A stretch of DNA of 64,000 nt from Streptomyces sp. NA02950 (GTDB lineage Bacteria; Actinomycetota; Actinomycetes; Streptomycetales; Streptomycetaceae): positions 5,949,001 to 6,013,000 of the forward strand of contig NZ_CP054916.1 of the NCBI RefSeq assembly GCF_013364155.1. Direction: 5' to 3'. Each line of letters starts with the position of its first letter. The first letter of the stretch is position 1. The notes beneath the pieces are model-generated. The model was not told where the DNA came from and did no database searches. It worked only from the letters and a program-made list of their open reading frames with translations. Of this stretch, positions 51,169-60,749 are shown piece by piece. The position numbers and the translations under genes were made by a program.

Positions 51169-52571
51169 GATGGGCCCTGGTCAAGGTCTGCCTGGCCGTC
51201 ACCGCCATGGTCGTGGTCGCCTTCGCCGTGCCGCTCGGCCTCGTCGTCAAGGAGCTGGCCCGCGACCGGGCGTTCGCCGACGCCGAGCGGCAGGCCGCCC
51301 AGATCGGCCCGGCGCTCGCCATCACCACCGAACGCGCCCGGCTCCAGCGCGCCGTGGCCAGTACCCAGGCGGGCGGGGACGGCCGGATGGCGGTCCATGT
51401 GCCCGATGTGCCGGGCAGTCGCGGCAGCGGCTACGACCTCGGCCAGAGCCGCGCGGACCGGAGCGCGGTGGCCACCGCCCGCAGGCTGGGCCGGTCCTCC
51501 GTCTCCGAGGCCCCCGGCGGCTACACCCTCCTCCAGCCCACCGCGCTGAGCACCGCTCAGGTCGCGGTGGTGGAGGTGTATATGCCGCGTGCCACGGTCA
51601 CCAGCGGGGTGGCCGCCTCCTGGCTGGTGCTGGCCGGGGTCGGCCTCGCCCTCATCGTCGGCGCCGTGGCCACCGCCGACCGGCTCGGCACCCGGCTGGT
51701 GCGCCCGGCGAAGCGGCTCGCCGGGGCCGCGCACGATCTGGGCAAGGGCGAGCTGGGGGTGCGGGTCCCCGAGGAGGGTCCGGCCGAACTCCGGTCCGCC
51801 GCCGTCGCGTTCAACTCCATGGCCGACCGGGTGGTCCAGCTTCTGGCGGGGGAGCGAGAGCTGGCCGCCGACCTCTCCCACCGGCTGCGCACCCCGCTCA
51901 CCGTCCTGCGCCTCAACGCCGCCTCCCTCGGCGACGGACCCGCGGCCGACCAGACCCGGGCCGCCGTCGCGCAGTTGGAGCGCGAGGTCGACCAGATCAT
52001 CCGTACCGCACGGCAGCAGAAGACCCACGCCCCCTCGGGCTGCGATGTCTCCGAGGTGATCCGGGAGCGGATGGACTTCTGGTCCGCGCTCGCCGAGGAC
52101 CAGGACCGCACCGTACGGCTGGCCGGGGTCGACCGCACCGTCCGCGTCCCGGTCGCCCGTCCCGAACTCGCCGCCGCCGTCGACGCCTTGTTGGGCAATG
52201 TCTTCCGGCACACCCCCGAGGGCACCGCGTTCGCCGTCGACGTCCACAACGGCGAGGACAGCGTGATCGTGCTGGTCTCCGACGCGGGTCCCGGGATCGA
52301 GGACCCGGAGGAGGCGCTGCGCCGCGGCCACGGCGACGGCGGCCCCGGCTCGACCGGGCTCGGTCTGGACATCGTGCGCCGGGTCGCCGAGTCCACCGGC
52401 GGCGATCTGCGCATCGGGCGTTCGGTGCTGGGCGGCACCGAGGTACGGGTCTGGCTCTCGCTCCGCGGTGACGGGACGGCGGAGCGCGAACGGCGCGGCA
52501 GCCGCCGCCGGGCCCGGCTGAAGGCGCGCTCCCTCACCGGGCGGCTGACCTCGCGGCTGCCCGGGGGCTGA
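51165..52571 (+). CDS. sensor histidine kinase
   Basis: A 468-residue membrane kinase. Two helices (about 7-28 and 150-172) flank an extracytoplasmic sensor of about 120 residues. A HAMP-like linker is followed by the HisKA box with the phosphorylated His in LAADLSHRLRTPLTVL, then a HATPase domain with LLGNVFRHTPEG and GSTGLGLDIVRRVAESTGG. The GTG start at 51165 overlaps the regulator stop (GTGA). It phosphorylates the upstream OmpR-type regulator. Confidence 0.92.
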   Translation: MRWALVKVCLAVTAMVVVAFAVPLGLVVKELARDRAFADAERQAAQIGPALAITTERARLQRAVASTQAGGDGRMAVHVPDVPGSRGSGYDLGQSRADRSAVATARRLGRSSVSEAPGGYTLLQPTALSTAQVAVVEVYMPRATVTSGVAASWLVLAGVGLALIVGAVATADRLGTRLVRPAKRLAGAAHDLGKGELGVRVPEEGPAELRSAAVAFNSMADRVVQLLAGERELAADLSHRLRTPLTVLRLNAASLGDGPAADQTRAAVAQLEREVDQIIRTARQQKTHAPSGCDVSEVIRERMDFWSALAEDQDRTVRLAGVDRTVRVPVARPELAAAVDALLGNVFRHTPEGTAFAVDVHNGEDSVIVLVSDAGPGIEDPEEALRRGHGDGGPGSTGLGLDIVRRVAESTGGDLRIGRSVLGGTEVRVWLSLRGDGTAERERRGSRRRARLKARSLTGRLTSRLPGG

Positions 52572-52763
52572 CGTCCGGACGGTGGGCGGGGCGCGCCTCA
52601 GGGGCGCGGCTGGGGGCCCGGCTTAATCGGCTCCGATGGGCTCCTTAAGGGCGTCATAAGAAGCGCACCCCGCGCCCGGGAAGGGGCTTTTGCGCCTTTC
52701 GGCCCCGCTAGCGTGCTGCCCGCACCACCACCCCCCACCCCCGCACGCAAAGGCAGGCAGCTG

Positions 52764-53849
52764 ATGAGCACTACGCACCGTCGCACGGTGAGCCGGACCG
52801 GCAAGGTGATCGGCGCGGTGGCCGCCGCCGCGGTGGCCGGCGGCGCGGCGTTCGCGCTCAGCGGCGCGGCGAACGCCGGAACCGTCGCCGACGAGAAGCA
52901 CACCGCCACCGGGCAATCGGCCGTGAAGACCAAGAAGGCCAAGACCAAGAAGGCGGCCGCGGGCTTCGCCCCGTACGTCGACACCTCGCTCTCGCCCGCC
53001 TTCGACCTGGTGGGCGCGGCCAAGAAGACCGGCGTCAAGGAGTACAACCTCGCCTTCATCACCTCCGGCGGCGGCTGTACGCCCAAGTGGGGCGGTGTCA
53101 CCGACCTCGGCAGCGACGTCGTGGCCGGGCAGATAGGCAAGCTGCGCGCGGCCGGTGGCGACGTCCGGGTCTCCTTCGGGGGCGCCTCCGGCTCCGAACT
53201 GGGCCTGGCCTGCACCTCGGCCGACCAGCTCGCCGCGGCGTACGGCAAGGCCGTGGACACCTTCAAGCTCTCCAAGGTCGACTTCGACATCGAGGGCGCC
53301 GCACTGCCGGACACGGCCGCCAACACCCGGCGCGCCAAGGCCATCGCCGCGCTCCAGAAGAGCCACCCCGGCCTGGACGTCTCCTTCACCCTGCCCGTGA
53401 TGCCGACCGGCCTCACCCAGGACGGCGTCAAGCTGGTCGCCGACGCCAAGAAGAACGGGGTGAAGGTCTCCGCCGTCAACATCATGGCGATGGACTACGG
53501 CGCCTCCTTCAACGGCGACATGGGCCAGTACGCGATCGACGCGGCCACCGCGACCCAGGGCCAGATCAAGGGCGCCCTCGGGCTGAGCGACCAGGCCGCG
53601 TGGCAGACCGTCGCGGTGACCCCGATGATCGGCGTCAATGACGTCGCCACCGAGATCTTCACGGTGGACGACGCCAAGCAGCTGGTGGACTTCGCCAAGT
53701 CCAAGAAGCTCGGCTGGCTGTCCATGTGGTCCGCGACCCGTGACAAGCAGTGCCCGGGCGGCACGCAGAACTCCGCGTCCCCCACGTGCAGTTCGGTCGA
53801 GCAGCAGGAGTTCGCGTTCTCCAAGGCGCTCGGCGCCTACAAGCGCTGA
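52764..53849 (+). CDS. secreted GH18 chitinase, single domain
   Basis: A 361-residue exported glycosidase for chitin. After a signal region (to about residue 39, ending ANAG) and a Lys-rich linker comes the GH18 barrel. The catalytic line KVDFDIEG holds Asp173, Asp175 and the proton donor Glu177, and MAMDYG is also typical. There is no chitin-binding domain, unlike many Streptomyces chitinases. The ATG at 52764 has AGGCAGG upstream. I looked for the 12-base direct repeats found before classical chi genes and did not see them. Confidence 0.9.
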   Translation: MSTTHRRTVSRTGKVIGAVAAAAVAGGAAFALSGAANAGTVADEKHTATGQSAVKTKKAKTKKAAAGFAPYVDTSLSPAFDLVGAAKKTGVKEYNLAFITSGGGCTPKWGGVTDLGSDVVAGQIGKLRAAGGDVRVSFGGASGSELGLACTSADQLAAAYGKAVDTFKLSKVDFDIEGAALPDTAANTRRAKAIAALQKSHPGLDVSFTLPVMPTGLTQDGVKLVADAKKNGVKVSAVNIMAMDYGASFNGDMGQYAIDAATATQGQIKGALGLSDQAAWQTVAVTPMIGVNDVATEIFTVDDAKQLVDFAKSKKLGWLSMWSATRDKQCPGGTQNSASPTCSSVEQQEFAFSKALGAYKR

Positions 53850-53885
53850 CGCCGGAGGACACCGGACGGACACCGGAAGAACCGA

Positions 53886-53915
53886 CCGGCCCCCGGGGCG
53901 CTCCCCGGGGGCCGG
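53886..53915. terminator. bidirectional terminator between chitinase and qcrB
   Basis: Perfect 13-bp stem CCGGCCCCCGGGG (53886-53898) and CCCCGGGGGCCGG (53903-53915) with loop CGCT, between two convergent genes and six bases from the qcrB stop. Confidence 0.8.
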
Positions 53916-53921
53916 CGGGCG

Positions 53922-55574
53922 CTACGGATGGTGCTGCCGCTCCCGTTCGAACTCCTCGCGCGTGGGCTTGGCGATCTGGCCGTACTCGCCGAAATAGGCG
54001 CGGGAGAGCCGGACCCGCAGCCGCTCCTTGAGCGTCAGCTTGCGTTCGACCCCGGACTCGTCGACAGCGGGCGGCAGCTCCAGCGGCTGGTACTGGTCGA
54101 AGGAGACCAGGGTGTACCGCTCGGCCTGCGTCAGCGGCTTGTGCACCTCGACGTACTCACCGTGCGGCAGCCGCTGGATGACTCCGGTCTCCCGGCCGTG
54201 CAGCACCTTCTCCCGGTCGTGCCGCTGGAGTCCCAGGCAGATCCGCTTGGTGACGAGGAACACCACGACCGGCGCCAGGAAGAAGGCGATCCGGCAGGCC
54301 CAGGTGATGGTGTTGATCGACAGATGGAAGTGGGTGGCGACGAGGTCGTTGCCACCGCCGATCAGCAGCACCACGTACAGGGCGACCCAGGCGGCGCCGA
54401 AGGCGGTGCGCGTCGGGGCGTTGCGCGGACGCTCATTGAGGTGGTGCTCGCGTTTGTCCCCGGTGACCCACGCCTCCAGGAACGGATAGAGCCAGATGAC
54501 GAGCAGCACCATCGGGAAGATCATCAGCGGGATGAAGACGCCGAGGACGAGCGTATGGCCCCAGAGGTTGATCTCCCAGCCCGGCATCAGCCGGATCAGT
54601 CCCTCGGAGAAGCCCATGTACCAGTCGGGCTGGGCGTCGGTGGACACCTGGTACGGCACGTACGGGCCGTAGGCCCAGATCGGATTGACGGTGGCGATGG
54701 CCGACATCAGGGTCGTGATGGCGAACACCAGGAAGAAGAAGCCGCCGGACTTGGCCACGTAGACCGGCCACAGGGGCGGCCCGACGATGTTCATGTTCTT
54801 CCGGCCGGGCCCCGGGTGGTGGGTGTGCTTGTGGTAGACGAGCAGCATCATATGGAGCGCCAGCAGCCCCAGCATGATGCCCGGGATCAGCAGTACGTGC
54901 ACGGTAAACAGCCGCGGGATGATGATGTCGCCGGGGAATTGCCCGCCGAAGAGGAAGAACGAGATGTAGGTGCCCACGATCGGTACCGACAGGATCGCGC
55001 CCTCCATGAAGCGCAGACCGGTGCCGGAGAGCAGATCGTCGGGCAGTGAATAGCCCAGGAACCCGTCGAACATCCCGAGGATCAGCAGTCCGGCGCCGGA
55101 AAGCCAGTTGATCTCACGCGGTTTGCGGAACACGCCGTTGAAGAACGTGCGCATCATATGGACCAGCATGCTCGCGATGAAGAGGATCGCCGCCCAGTGG
55201 TGGATCTGCCGCATCAGCAGCCCGCCGCGTACGTCGAAGCTGATGTTCAGGGTGGACTCGTAGGCCTCGGACATCCGGATGCCCTGGAGCGGGACATACC
55301 GGCCGTGGTAGACGACCTCGCCCATCGAGGGCTCGAAGAACAGGGTCAGATAGACCCCGGTCAGAATGATGATGATGAAGGTGTAGAGGGCGATCTCACC
55401 GATCAGGAAGGACCAGTGGTCCGGGAAGACCTTCCGCAGATTGGCCTTGGCCATCTTGAAGAGGCCCACCCGCCCGTCCGCCCAGTCGGCGAGGGCCTCG
55501 CCCCTGCCGACGTGTCCGGTCCGGGCGGAGTCGTCATCGTGGACCCGCTGCCGGCGCCCCGGGAATGCTCTCAT
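53922..55574 (-). CDS. qcrB: cytochrome b subunit QcrB, stand-alone copy
   Basis: A 550-residue membrane cytochrome b of the actinobacterial menaquinol-cytochrome c oxidoreductase. The two haem-ligand His pairs are in IHHWAAILFIASMLVHMM and in TVHVLLIPGIMLGLLALHMM. The actinobacterial quinol-site region DAQPDWYMGFSEGLIRLMPGWE is present. About nine membrane helices and a long C-terminal extension fit the family. No qcrC or qcrA is adjacent, so this is a second copy outside the usual qcrCAB operon. The ATG at 55574 is chosen because cytochrome b homology begins about 35 residues later and no better start is seen. Confidence 0.92.
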   Translation of the reverse strand: MRAFPGRRQRVHDDDSARTGHVGRGEALADWADGRVGLFKMAKANLRKVFPDHWSFLIGEIALYTFIIIILTGVYLTLFFEPSMGEVVYHGRYVPLQGIRMSEAYESTLNISFDVRGGLLMRQIHHWAAILFIASMLVHMMRTFFNGVFRKPREINWLSGAGLLILGMFDGFLGYSLPDDLLSGTGLRFMEGAILSVPIVGTYISFFLFGGQFPGDIIIPRLFTVHVLLIPGIMLGLLALHMMLLVYHKHTHHPGPGRKNMNIVGPPLWPVYVAKSGGFFFLVFAITTLMSAIATVNPIWAYGPYVPYQVSTDAQPDWYMGFSEGLIRLMPGWEINLWGHTLVLGVFIPLMIFPMVLLVIWLYPFLEAWVTGDKREHHLNERPRNAPTRTAFGAAWVALYVVLLIGGGNDLVATHFHLSINTITWACRIAFFLAPVVVFLVTKRICLGLQRHDREKVLHGRETGVIQRLPHGEYVEVHKPLTQAERYTLVSFDQYQPLELPPAVDESGVERKLTLKERLRVRLSRAYFGEYGQIAKPTREEFERERQHHP

Positions 55575-55722
55575 GGTTCGGATTTACCAGTCCCTCCATC
55601 ACCCCGCCCGCGTCGGCCGGGCCCGGCTAGCCCCTTTGGCGGAAATGTTGGAGGAAACGTGGGAAGAAACGCGGCATACGCATGGCCGGGAAAACCGGGC
55701 GTCGGTCGAACATCCGCTCGGG

Positions 55723-57150
55723 CTATGTCTCCGGCAGCTCACCCGTCTCCGCCACTCGTGCGTACCAGCGGGCGCTGGACTTCGGGATACGGGCCTGGGA
55801 CGGATAGTCCACATAGACCGCACCGAAGCGCTTGCTGTAGCCGTACGCCCATTCGAAATTGTCCATGAGGGACCACAGGAAATAGCCGCGCAGATCGGCG
55901 CCGTCCTCCAGCGCCTGGTGCGCCGACGCCAGATGTCCCCGGAGGTACTCGATCCGCTCCGGGTCATGAACCCGGCCGTCCGCGTCCGGCTTGTCGTCGT
56001 ACGCGGCGCCGTTCTCCGTGATGTACAGCGGCACCCCCGGCGCCTCCCCGGTGTAGCGCATCAGCAGCTGGTACAGCCCGGTCGGGTCCACCGACCAGCC
56101 CATCTCGGTGCGCCGGCCCGGCGGCTGGTGGAACGCCACATGCTCCGAGCCGGGAAAGGGGGAGTGGGCGCCCGTGCCGTGGCCGTCGTGGCGTACGGCC
56201 GGTTCGTCGGCGGGCGGGGCGGACACCAGGGACGGGGTGTAGTAGTTGATGCCCAGCGCGTCCAGGGGCTGATGGATGGCGGCCAGGTCGCCGTCGCGGA
56301 CGAAGTCCCAGTCGGTGATGAACCGGGTGTCCTCGATCAAGTCCTTCGGATACGCGCCGCGCAGCAGCGGCCCGGTGAAGACGCGGTTGGCCAGCGCGTC
56401 GATCCGCCGCTGCGCGTCCAGGTCCTCCGGACGCCCGGTCAGCGGCCTGACCACCGCCGGGTTGAGGCTGATGGCGATCCGGGCGTGGGCGGGCAGCGCG
56501 GCACGCAGCGCCTGGGTGCCCAGGCCATGGGCGAGATTGAGGTGGTGGGCGGCGCGCAGCGGGGCCAGCTGCTCGGTGCGCCCCGGGGCGTGCACCCCCG
56601 AGCCATACCCCAGGAAGGCGCTGCACCAGGGCTCGTTGAGGGTGGTCCAGAAGTCCACGCGGTCGCCGAGCGCACCGGCCACGATTCCCGCGTACTCCGC
56701 GAACCGCTCGGCCGTCTCCCGCTCGGGCCAGCCGCCGCCCGCGGCCGCGCCGCTGTGGAACCGGGTCTCCAGCTCCTGCGGCAGATCCCAGTGGTAGAGC
56801 GTCACCACCGGCTGGATGCCCGCTGTCAGCAGCGCGTCCACCAGCGAGCGGTAGAAGTCGAGACCGCGCTGGACGGCCGGGCCGCGGCCGGTGGGCTGGA
56901 CCCGTGGCCAGGAGACCGAGAAGCGGTACGCGCCCAGCCGCAGCTCGCTCATCAGCCGGACGTCCTCGCGGTAGCGGTGGTAGTGGTCGGCGGCGATGTC
57001 GCCGTTGTCGCCGCCGAGTACCTTGCCGGGGGTGTGACTGAAGGTGTCCCAGATCGACGGGGTGCGGCCGTCCTTCTGCGCGGAGCCCTCGACCTGGTAG
57101 GCGGCCGTGGCCGCGCCCCACAGGAATCCGGGCGGAAAGGCGAGTGTCAT
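55723..57150 (-). CDS. bglC: beta-glucosidase BglC (GH1)
   Basis: A 475-residue cytoplasmic glycosidase that cleaves imported cellobiose and cello-oligosaccharides to glucose. The start [21 protein letters not shown] is typical of GH1. The acid/base Glu173 is in TLNEPW and the nucleophile Glu379 in YITENG. The ATG at 57150 directly abuts a CebR-type box, so no long leader exists. An upstream in-frame ATG would lie inside the intergenic region and is rejected. The gene lies 69 bases downstream of cebG and is the last gene of the cluster. Confidence 0.93.
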   Translation of the reverse strand: MTLAFPPGFLWGAATAAYQVEGSAQKDGRTPSIWDTFSHTPGKVLGGDNGDIAADHYHRYREDVRLMSELRLGAYRFSVSWPRVQPTGRGPAVQRGLDFYRSLVDALLTAGIQPVVTLYHWDLPQELETRFHSGAAAGGGWPERETAERFAEYAGIVAGALGDRVDFWTTLNEPWCSAFLGYGSGVHAPGRTEQLAPLRAAHHLNLAHGLGTQALRAALPAHARIAISLNPAVVRPLTGRPEDLDAQRRIDALANRVFTGPLLRGAYPKDLIEDTRFITDWDFVRDGDLAAIHQPLDALGINYYTPSLVSAPPADEPAVRHDGHGTGAHSPFPGSEHVAFHQPPGRRTEMGWSVDPTGLYQLLMRYTGEAPGVPLYITENGAAYDDKPDADGRVHDPERIEYLRGHLASAHQALEDGADLRGYFLWSLMDNFEWAYGYSKRFGAVYVDYPSQARIPKSSARWYARVAETGELPET

Positions 57151-57163
57151 GGAAGCGCTCCCA
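57150..57163. promoter_or_regulatory. CebR-type operator before bglC (one mismatch)
   Basis: TGGAAGCGCTCCCA differs by one base from the cebE-upstream box TGGGAGCGCTCCCA. It overlaps the bglC start codon. Confidence 0.75.
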
Positions 57164-57219
57164 TGCGTACGAGGTGGTGGTCCGGACGGATCGAGCGGGT
57201 CAGGTGCGGTGGTGGGCAC

Positions 57220-58140
57220 TCAGCCTTTGACGGCGCCCTGCATGATGCCGCCCACGATCTGCTTGCCGAAGAGGACGAAGGCGATCAGCAGCGGAAGGGT
57301 GCCGAGCAGTGCCCCCGCCATGATCACCGATTGATCGGGGATATACCCGCGCCCCAGACCGGTCAGTGCCACCTGCACGGTCGGATTGCCGTTCTGGGTG
57401 AGCGCGATCACCGGCCAGAAGAAGTCGTTCCACGCCTGGACGAAGGTGAGCATGCCCAGCACGGCCATGGCCGGACGCGCCGCCGGGAACACCACGTGCC
57501 AGATGATCCGCAGACTGCTCGCCCCGTCCATCCGCGCCGCCTCGACCAGTTCCGACGGCAGCGCCTGGAGCAGGTACTGCCGCATGAAGAAGACCCCGAA
57601 GGCGCTGACCAGGGTGGGCAGGATGACCGCCTGGAGCTGATCGGTCCACCTCAGCTCGGCGATGGTCATGTACAGCGGCACCACGCTCAGCTGCGGCGGC
57701 ACCATCATCGTGCCGATGGTGAGCAGCAGCAGCGCGTTCTTGAACCGGAACCGCAGCTTGGCGAAGGCGAATCCGGCGATCGTCGAGAACAGCACGGTCC
57801 CGGCCGCGATCGTCCCCGCCACCACCGTGGTGTTGAGCAGCGCCGTGCCCATATTGGCGTCGCTCCAGGCGATCTCGAGGTTTCTGGCGAGGTTTCCGCC
57901 GAACCAGAACGGTGGTGGGGTCTCGGCGAGCCGGGTGTTGGTTCGGGACGCGGCGACGGCGGTCCACACCAGCGGGAACAGCGAGCCCGCGGTGAAGAGG
58001 ATGAGCACGGCGTAGGTCAACCGCCCGCCGTGCAGCTGTCGTCCGGCCCGGCCGCGGCCTCGTCCGGCCGGGGGCGCGGGACGCGGTGCGGACTCCGCCG
58101 CGGGGTCAGACGCCGGACGGGACGGCGCGGTGGCGGTCAT
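57220..58140 (-). CDS. cebG: cellobiose ABC transporter permease CebG
   Basis: A 306-residue membrane permease of the sugar ABC family with six helices and the EAA loop (VEAARMDGASSLRIIWHVVFP). It pairs with CebF. A basic, Pro/Ala-rich N-terminus precedes the first helix. The ATG at 58140 is close to a GGAGG site and 33 bases after the cebF stop. No ATPase gene is in the cluster, consistent with use of the shared MsiK ATPase known for Streptomyces Ceb systems. Confidence 0.92.
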   Translation of the reverse strand: MTATAPSRPASDPAAESAPRPAPPAGRGRGRAGRQLHGGRLTYAVLILFTAGSLFPLVWTAVAASRTNTRLAETPPPFWFGGNLARNLEIAWSDANMGTALLNTTVVAGTIAAGTVLFSTIAGFAFAKLRFRFKNALLLLTIGTMMVPPQLSVVPLYMTIAELRWTDQLQAVILPTLVSAFGVFFMRQYLLQALPSELVEAARMDGASSLRIIWHVVFPAARPAMAVLGMLTFVQAWNDFFWPVIALTQNGNPTVQVALTGLGRGYIPDQSVIMAGALLGTLPLLIAFVLFGKQIVGGIMQGAVKG

Positions 58141-58173
58141 GGTCCTCCCTCACCTCGTTCTTCGTCACGGGCC

Positions 58174-59130
58174 TCACCGGCTCTTCCTCAGCCGTCGCGC
58201 GATCAGCCAGTGAACCGCCGCGATCAGCAGCAGGAGCAGGAACATCGTCCAGGCGATGGCGGAGGCCCGGCCGAGGTGCAGATTCACCCAGCCCTGCTCG
58301 TACAGATACAGCCCGAGCGTCTGGTACTGGTGGTCGGCGCCACCCGTGGCCCCCGCCGCCCCGTTGAACAGCAGCGGCTCGCCGAAGAGCTGGGTGGCCC
58401 CGATGGTCGAGACGACCACCGTGAACAGGATCGTGGGCCGCAGCGAGGGGACCGTGACATGGCGGAACTGCTGCCAGCGCGAGGCCCCGTCCAGCGCCGC
58501 CGACTCGTACAGATCGCTGGGCACGGCCTGCATCGCGGCCAGGTAGATCAGCGCGTTGTAGCCCGTCCAGCGCCAGATCACGATCGTGGAGACCGCGAAC
58601 TGCGAGGCCCAGGTGCCGTTCTGCCAGTCGATCCCATCGAACCCGGCCAGCCCCAGCGCCCAGTTGACCATGCCGTAGTCCCGCCCGAAGAGCAGCACGA
58701 AGACCAGGGTGGCCGCCGCGACCGAGGTGGCGTACGGGGTGAGGATCGCGACCCGGAAGAACATCGAGCCGCGCAGCCGGTAGTTGAGCAGATGGGCGAG
58801 GCCGAGGGCCATCAGCAGCTGCGGGACGGTGGAGATCACTCCGATGGTGAAGGTGTTCCGCAGCGCGTTCCAGAAGAAGTCGTCCTCCCACAGCCGGGAG
58901 TAATTGTGCAGCCCCGCCCACTCCATATGGGTGGGGTCGGTCAGCTCCACCCGGTGCAGTGAGGCCCAGCCCGTGTACAGCAGCGGGAACAGTCCGAAGG
59001 CGGTGAAGAAGAGGAAGAAGGGGGCGACGAAGGCGTACGGGCTCCAGCGCAGGTCCCGGCGGTAGCGGCGGCTGCGCCGGACACGGCGGCGCTCCTCGGC
59101 GGGAGCGCGCGCCGCGGTGAGCGCGGTCAC
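58174..59130 (-). CDS. cebF: cellobiose ABC transporter permease CebF
   Basis: A 318-residue membrane permease with the usual N-terminal PYAFVAPFFLFFTAFGLFP helix and an EAA loop (YESAALDGASRWQQFRHVTVP). The GTG at 59130 overlaps the cebE stop by four bases. It forms the channel with CebG for cellobiose and cellotriose. Confidence 0.92.
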   Translation of the reverse strand: MTALTAARAPAEERRRVRRSRRYRRDLRWSPYAFVAPFFLFFTAFGLFPLLYTGWASLHRVELTDPTHMEWAGLHNYSRLWEDDFFWNALRNTFTIGVISTVPQLLMALGLAHLLNYRLRGSMFFRVAILTPYATSVAAATLVFVLLFGRDYGMVNWALGLAGFDGIDWQNGTWASQFAVSTIVIWRWTGYNALIYLAAMQAVPSDLYESAALDGASRWQQFRHVTVPSLRPTILFTVVVSTIGATQLFGEPLLFNGAAGATGGADHQYQTLGLYLYEQGWVNLHLGRASAIAWTMFLLLLLIAAVHWLIARRLRKSR

Positions 59131-60470
59131 CGGTCCAGCGCGTTGTCGATGGACCGGACCGCGGCCTTCCAGCCCTCGTCCGCGGATGTGCCCTGCTGGT
59201 CGACCTGGAGCAGTCCGACATCGGTGATGTTCTGCTGGATGAGGGAGTCCTTCGGCCCGAGCACCTGGGTGGGGATGCCCTCGGCCGCCGCGCTGAAGAG
59301 GGTGCCGATCGGCGCGTCACCGAAGTACGGATGCTTGGCGTCCGCCACCTGCGGCAGATCGTACGCGGCACGGGAGCTGGGGAAGCTGCCCTGCTTCTCG
59401 AAGAGCGTGGCCTGCTGCTCGGGCGCGGTCAGCCAGGCGGCCAGCTTCACCGCCTCGTCCGTATGCCGCCCCGCCCTGGGCACGGTGAGGAAGGAGCCGC
59501 CCCAGTTGCCGGGGCGGGGCGCGGCGGCCACGTCCCACTGGTCCTCGGCCTTGGCCCCGGCCTTCTCCTTGATGTAACCGAGCATCCACGGCGGGCAGGA
59601 GACGGTGGCGAACCGGCCATTGGCGTACGCCTGGTCCCAGGTCTTCTGGAACTGCTGGAGCCTTGCGGTCAGCTTGCCCTTCGCCGCGGCCGTGGCGATG
59701 CGCCACGCCTCCTTGACCGCCGGGCTGTCCTCGTAGACGGGCTTGCCGCCGGGGGTGTAGTAGCGCTGGGCGCTGCCGGCGACCGCCGCGTTGTAGACCC
59801 CGGCCGCCGAGTCGACGAACGAGGTGCCGTCCGGCGCGTTCTTCTGGTACCGCTTCCCGGTGTCGAGGTACTTCTGCCAGTCGCCCGCCCACAGCCGGGC
59901 GACCTTCTCCCGGTCGGTGGGCAGCCCGGCGCGGCGGAAGAGGTCCTTGCGATAGCACATCGCCATCGGGCCGATGTCGGTTCCGAGGCCGATCGTCCGG
60001 CCGTCCTTGGTGGTGGATTGCGCCCATTTCCAAGGAATGAAGGAGCCCTTCTTCACCCCCTTCGCCTTCGAAAGATCAATGAACTTGTCCGCCTGGGTGG
60101 TGGTGACCTCGTTGATGTTGGCCACTTCGACGGCCTGGATATCGGCGAGCCCGCTGCCCGAGCCGAGGTGGGTGAGCAGCTGCGGGTAGTAGTTCTCGTT
60201 CCGCTCGATCGAGGTTTCCTTGATCCGGATGTCCGGGTGCTGCTTCATGTACGCGTCGTAGAGCCCGGCCTGCTTGTAGCCGAAGACCCCGAAGACTCCT
60301 ATGGTCACGGTGGTTCTGCCACCTCCGGCACCGCGCTTGGAGGAGGCTCCGGCCGGGTCGTCTCCGTCGTCGGCACAGCCGGTCAGCAGCCCGGCGCCGA
60401 GGGCGGCGGCGGCCACCAGCGCCACCATCCTTCGTCCGTGTTTTCCTGATCTTCCTGAACTCGTGCGCAT
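59127..60470 (-). CDS. cebE: cellobiose-binding lipoprotein CebE
   Basis: A 447-residue surface lipoprotein that captures cellobiose and cello-oligosaccharides. A basic N-region and hydrophobic segment lead to the lipobox LLTGC with lipidated Cys32. The mature domain is a large sugar-binding protein (VTIGVFGVFGYKQAGLYDAY, then IQAVEVANINEV and PGNWGGSFLTVP). The ATG at 60470 follows GGAGGACGGA. It opens the cebEFG-bglC operon and is divergent from cebR, with a perfect operator between. Confidence 0.94.
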   Translation of the reverse strand: MRTSSGRSGKHGRRMVALVAAAALGAGLLTGCADDGDDPAGASSKRGAGGGRTTVTIGVFGVFGYKQAGLYDAYMKQHPDIRIKETSIERNENYYPQLLTHLGSGSGLADIQAVEVANINEVTTTQADKFIDLSKAKGVKKGSFIPWKWAQSTTKDGRTIGLGTDIGPMAMCYRKDLFRRAGLPTDREKVARLWAGDWQKYLDTGKRYQKNAPDGTSFVDSAAGVYNAAVAGSAQRYYTPGGKPVYEDSPAVKEAWRIATAAAKGKLTARLQQFQKTWDQAYANGRFATVSCPPWMLGYIKEKAGAKAEDQWDVAAAPRPGNWGGSFLTVPRAGRHTDEAVKLAAWLTAPEQQATLFEKQGSFPSSRAAYDLPQVADAKHPYFGDAPIGTLFSAAAEGIPTQVLGPKDSLIQQNITDVGLLQVDQQGTSADEGWKAAVRSIDNALDR

Positions 60471-60587
60471 TCCGTCCTCCTCGCGCCCTCACGTACCGCT
60501 CCCGGCCAAGGGGTGGGCATACGTGGGGCTTTGGGTTGCATCGGCTCGGGGCGGGGAACGTACAGCTTGTGTATGACTCGGGTAGGA

Positions 60588-60601
60588 TGGGAGCGCTCCC
60601 A
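60588..60601. promoter_or_regulatory. CebR operator between cebE and cebR
   Basis: TGGGAGCGCTCCCA is a perfect 14-base palindrome matching the known CebR site of Streptomyces. It lies 118 bases before cebE and 149 before cebR. It should mediate repression of the operon in the absence of cellobiose or cellotriose. Confidence 0.92.
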
Positions 60602-60749
60602 GAATTGATGTGTTGAAGAGTCGCGGCTCCCAGCGGGGGTGTCAAGAGAGCGCGCGAAACAACGCCCCGAATCGCCACTGCTGTTGAATGTCCCTTCGCA
60701 GCCGCTCAGGGAGGTGGGGCTGTCGGGTACGTACGGCGGGAGGCGCGAG

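Noticed and set aside
52572..52763. Chitinase-type direct-repeat operator
   Set aside because: The expected pair of 12-base repeats before the start was not found. Only a lone TAGCGT at 52709 could be a -10 element.
55441..58962. A 1173-codon open frame on the plus strand
   Set aside because: It is antisense to qcrB, bglC, cebG and cebF, all with clear family motifs, and has low-complexity content.
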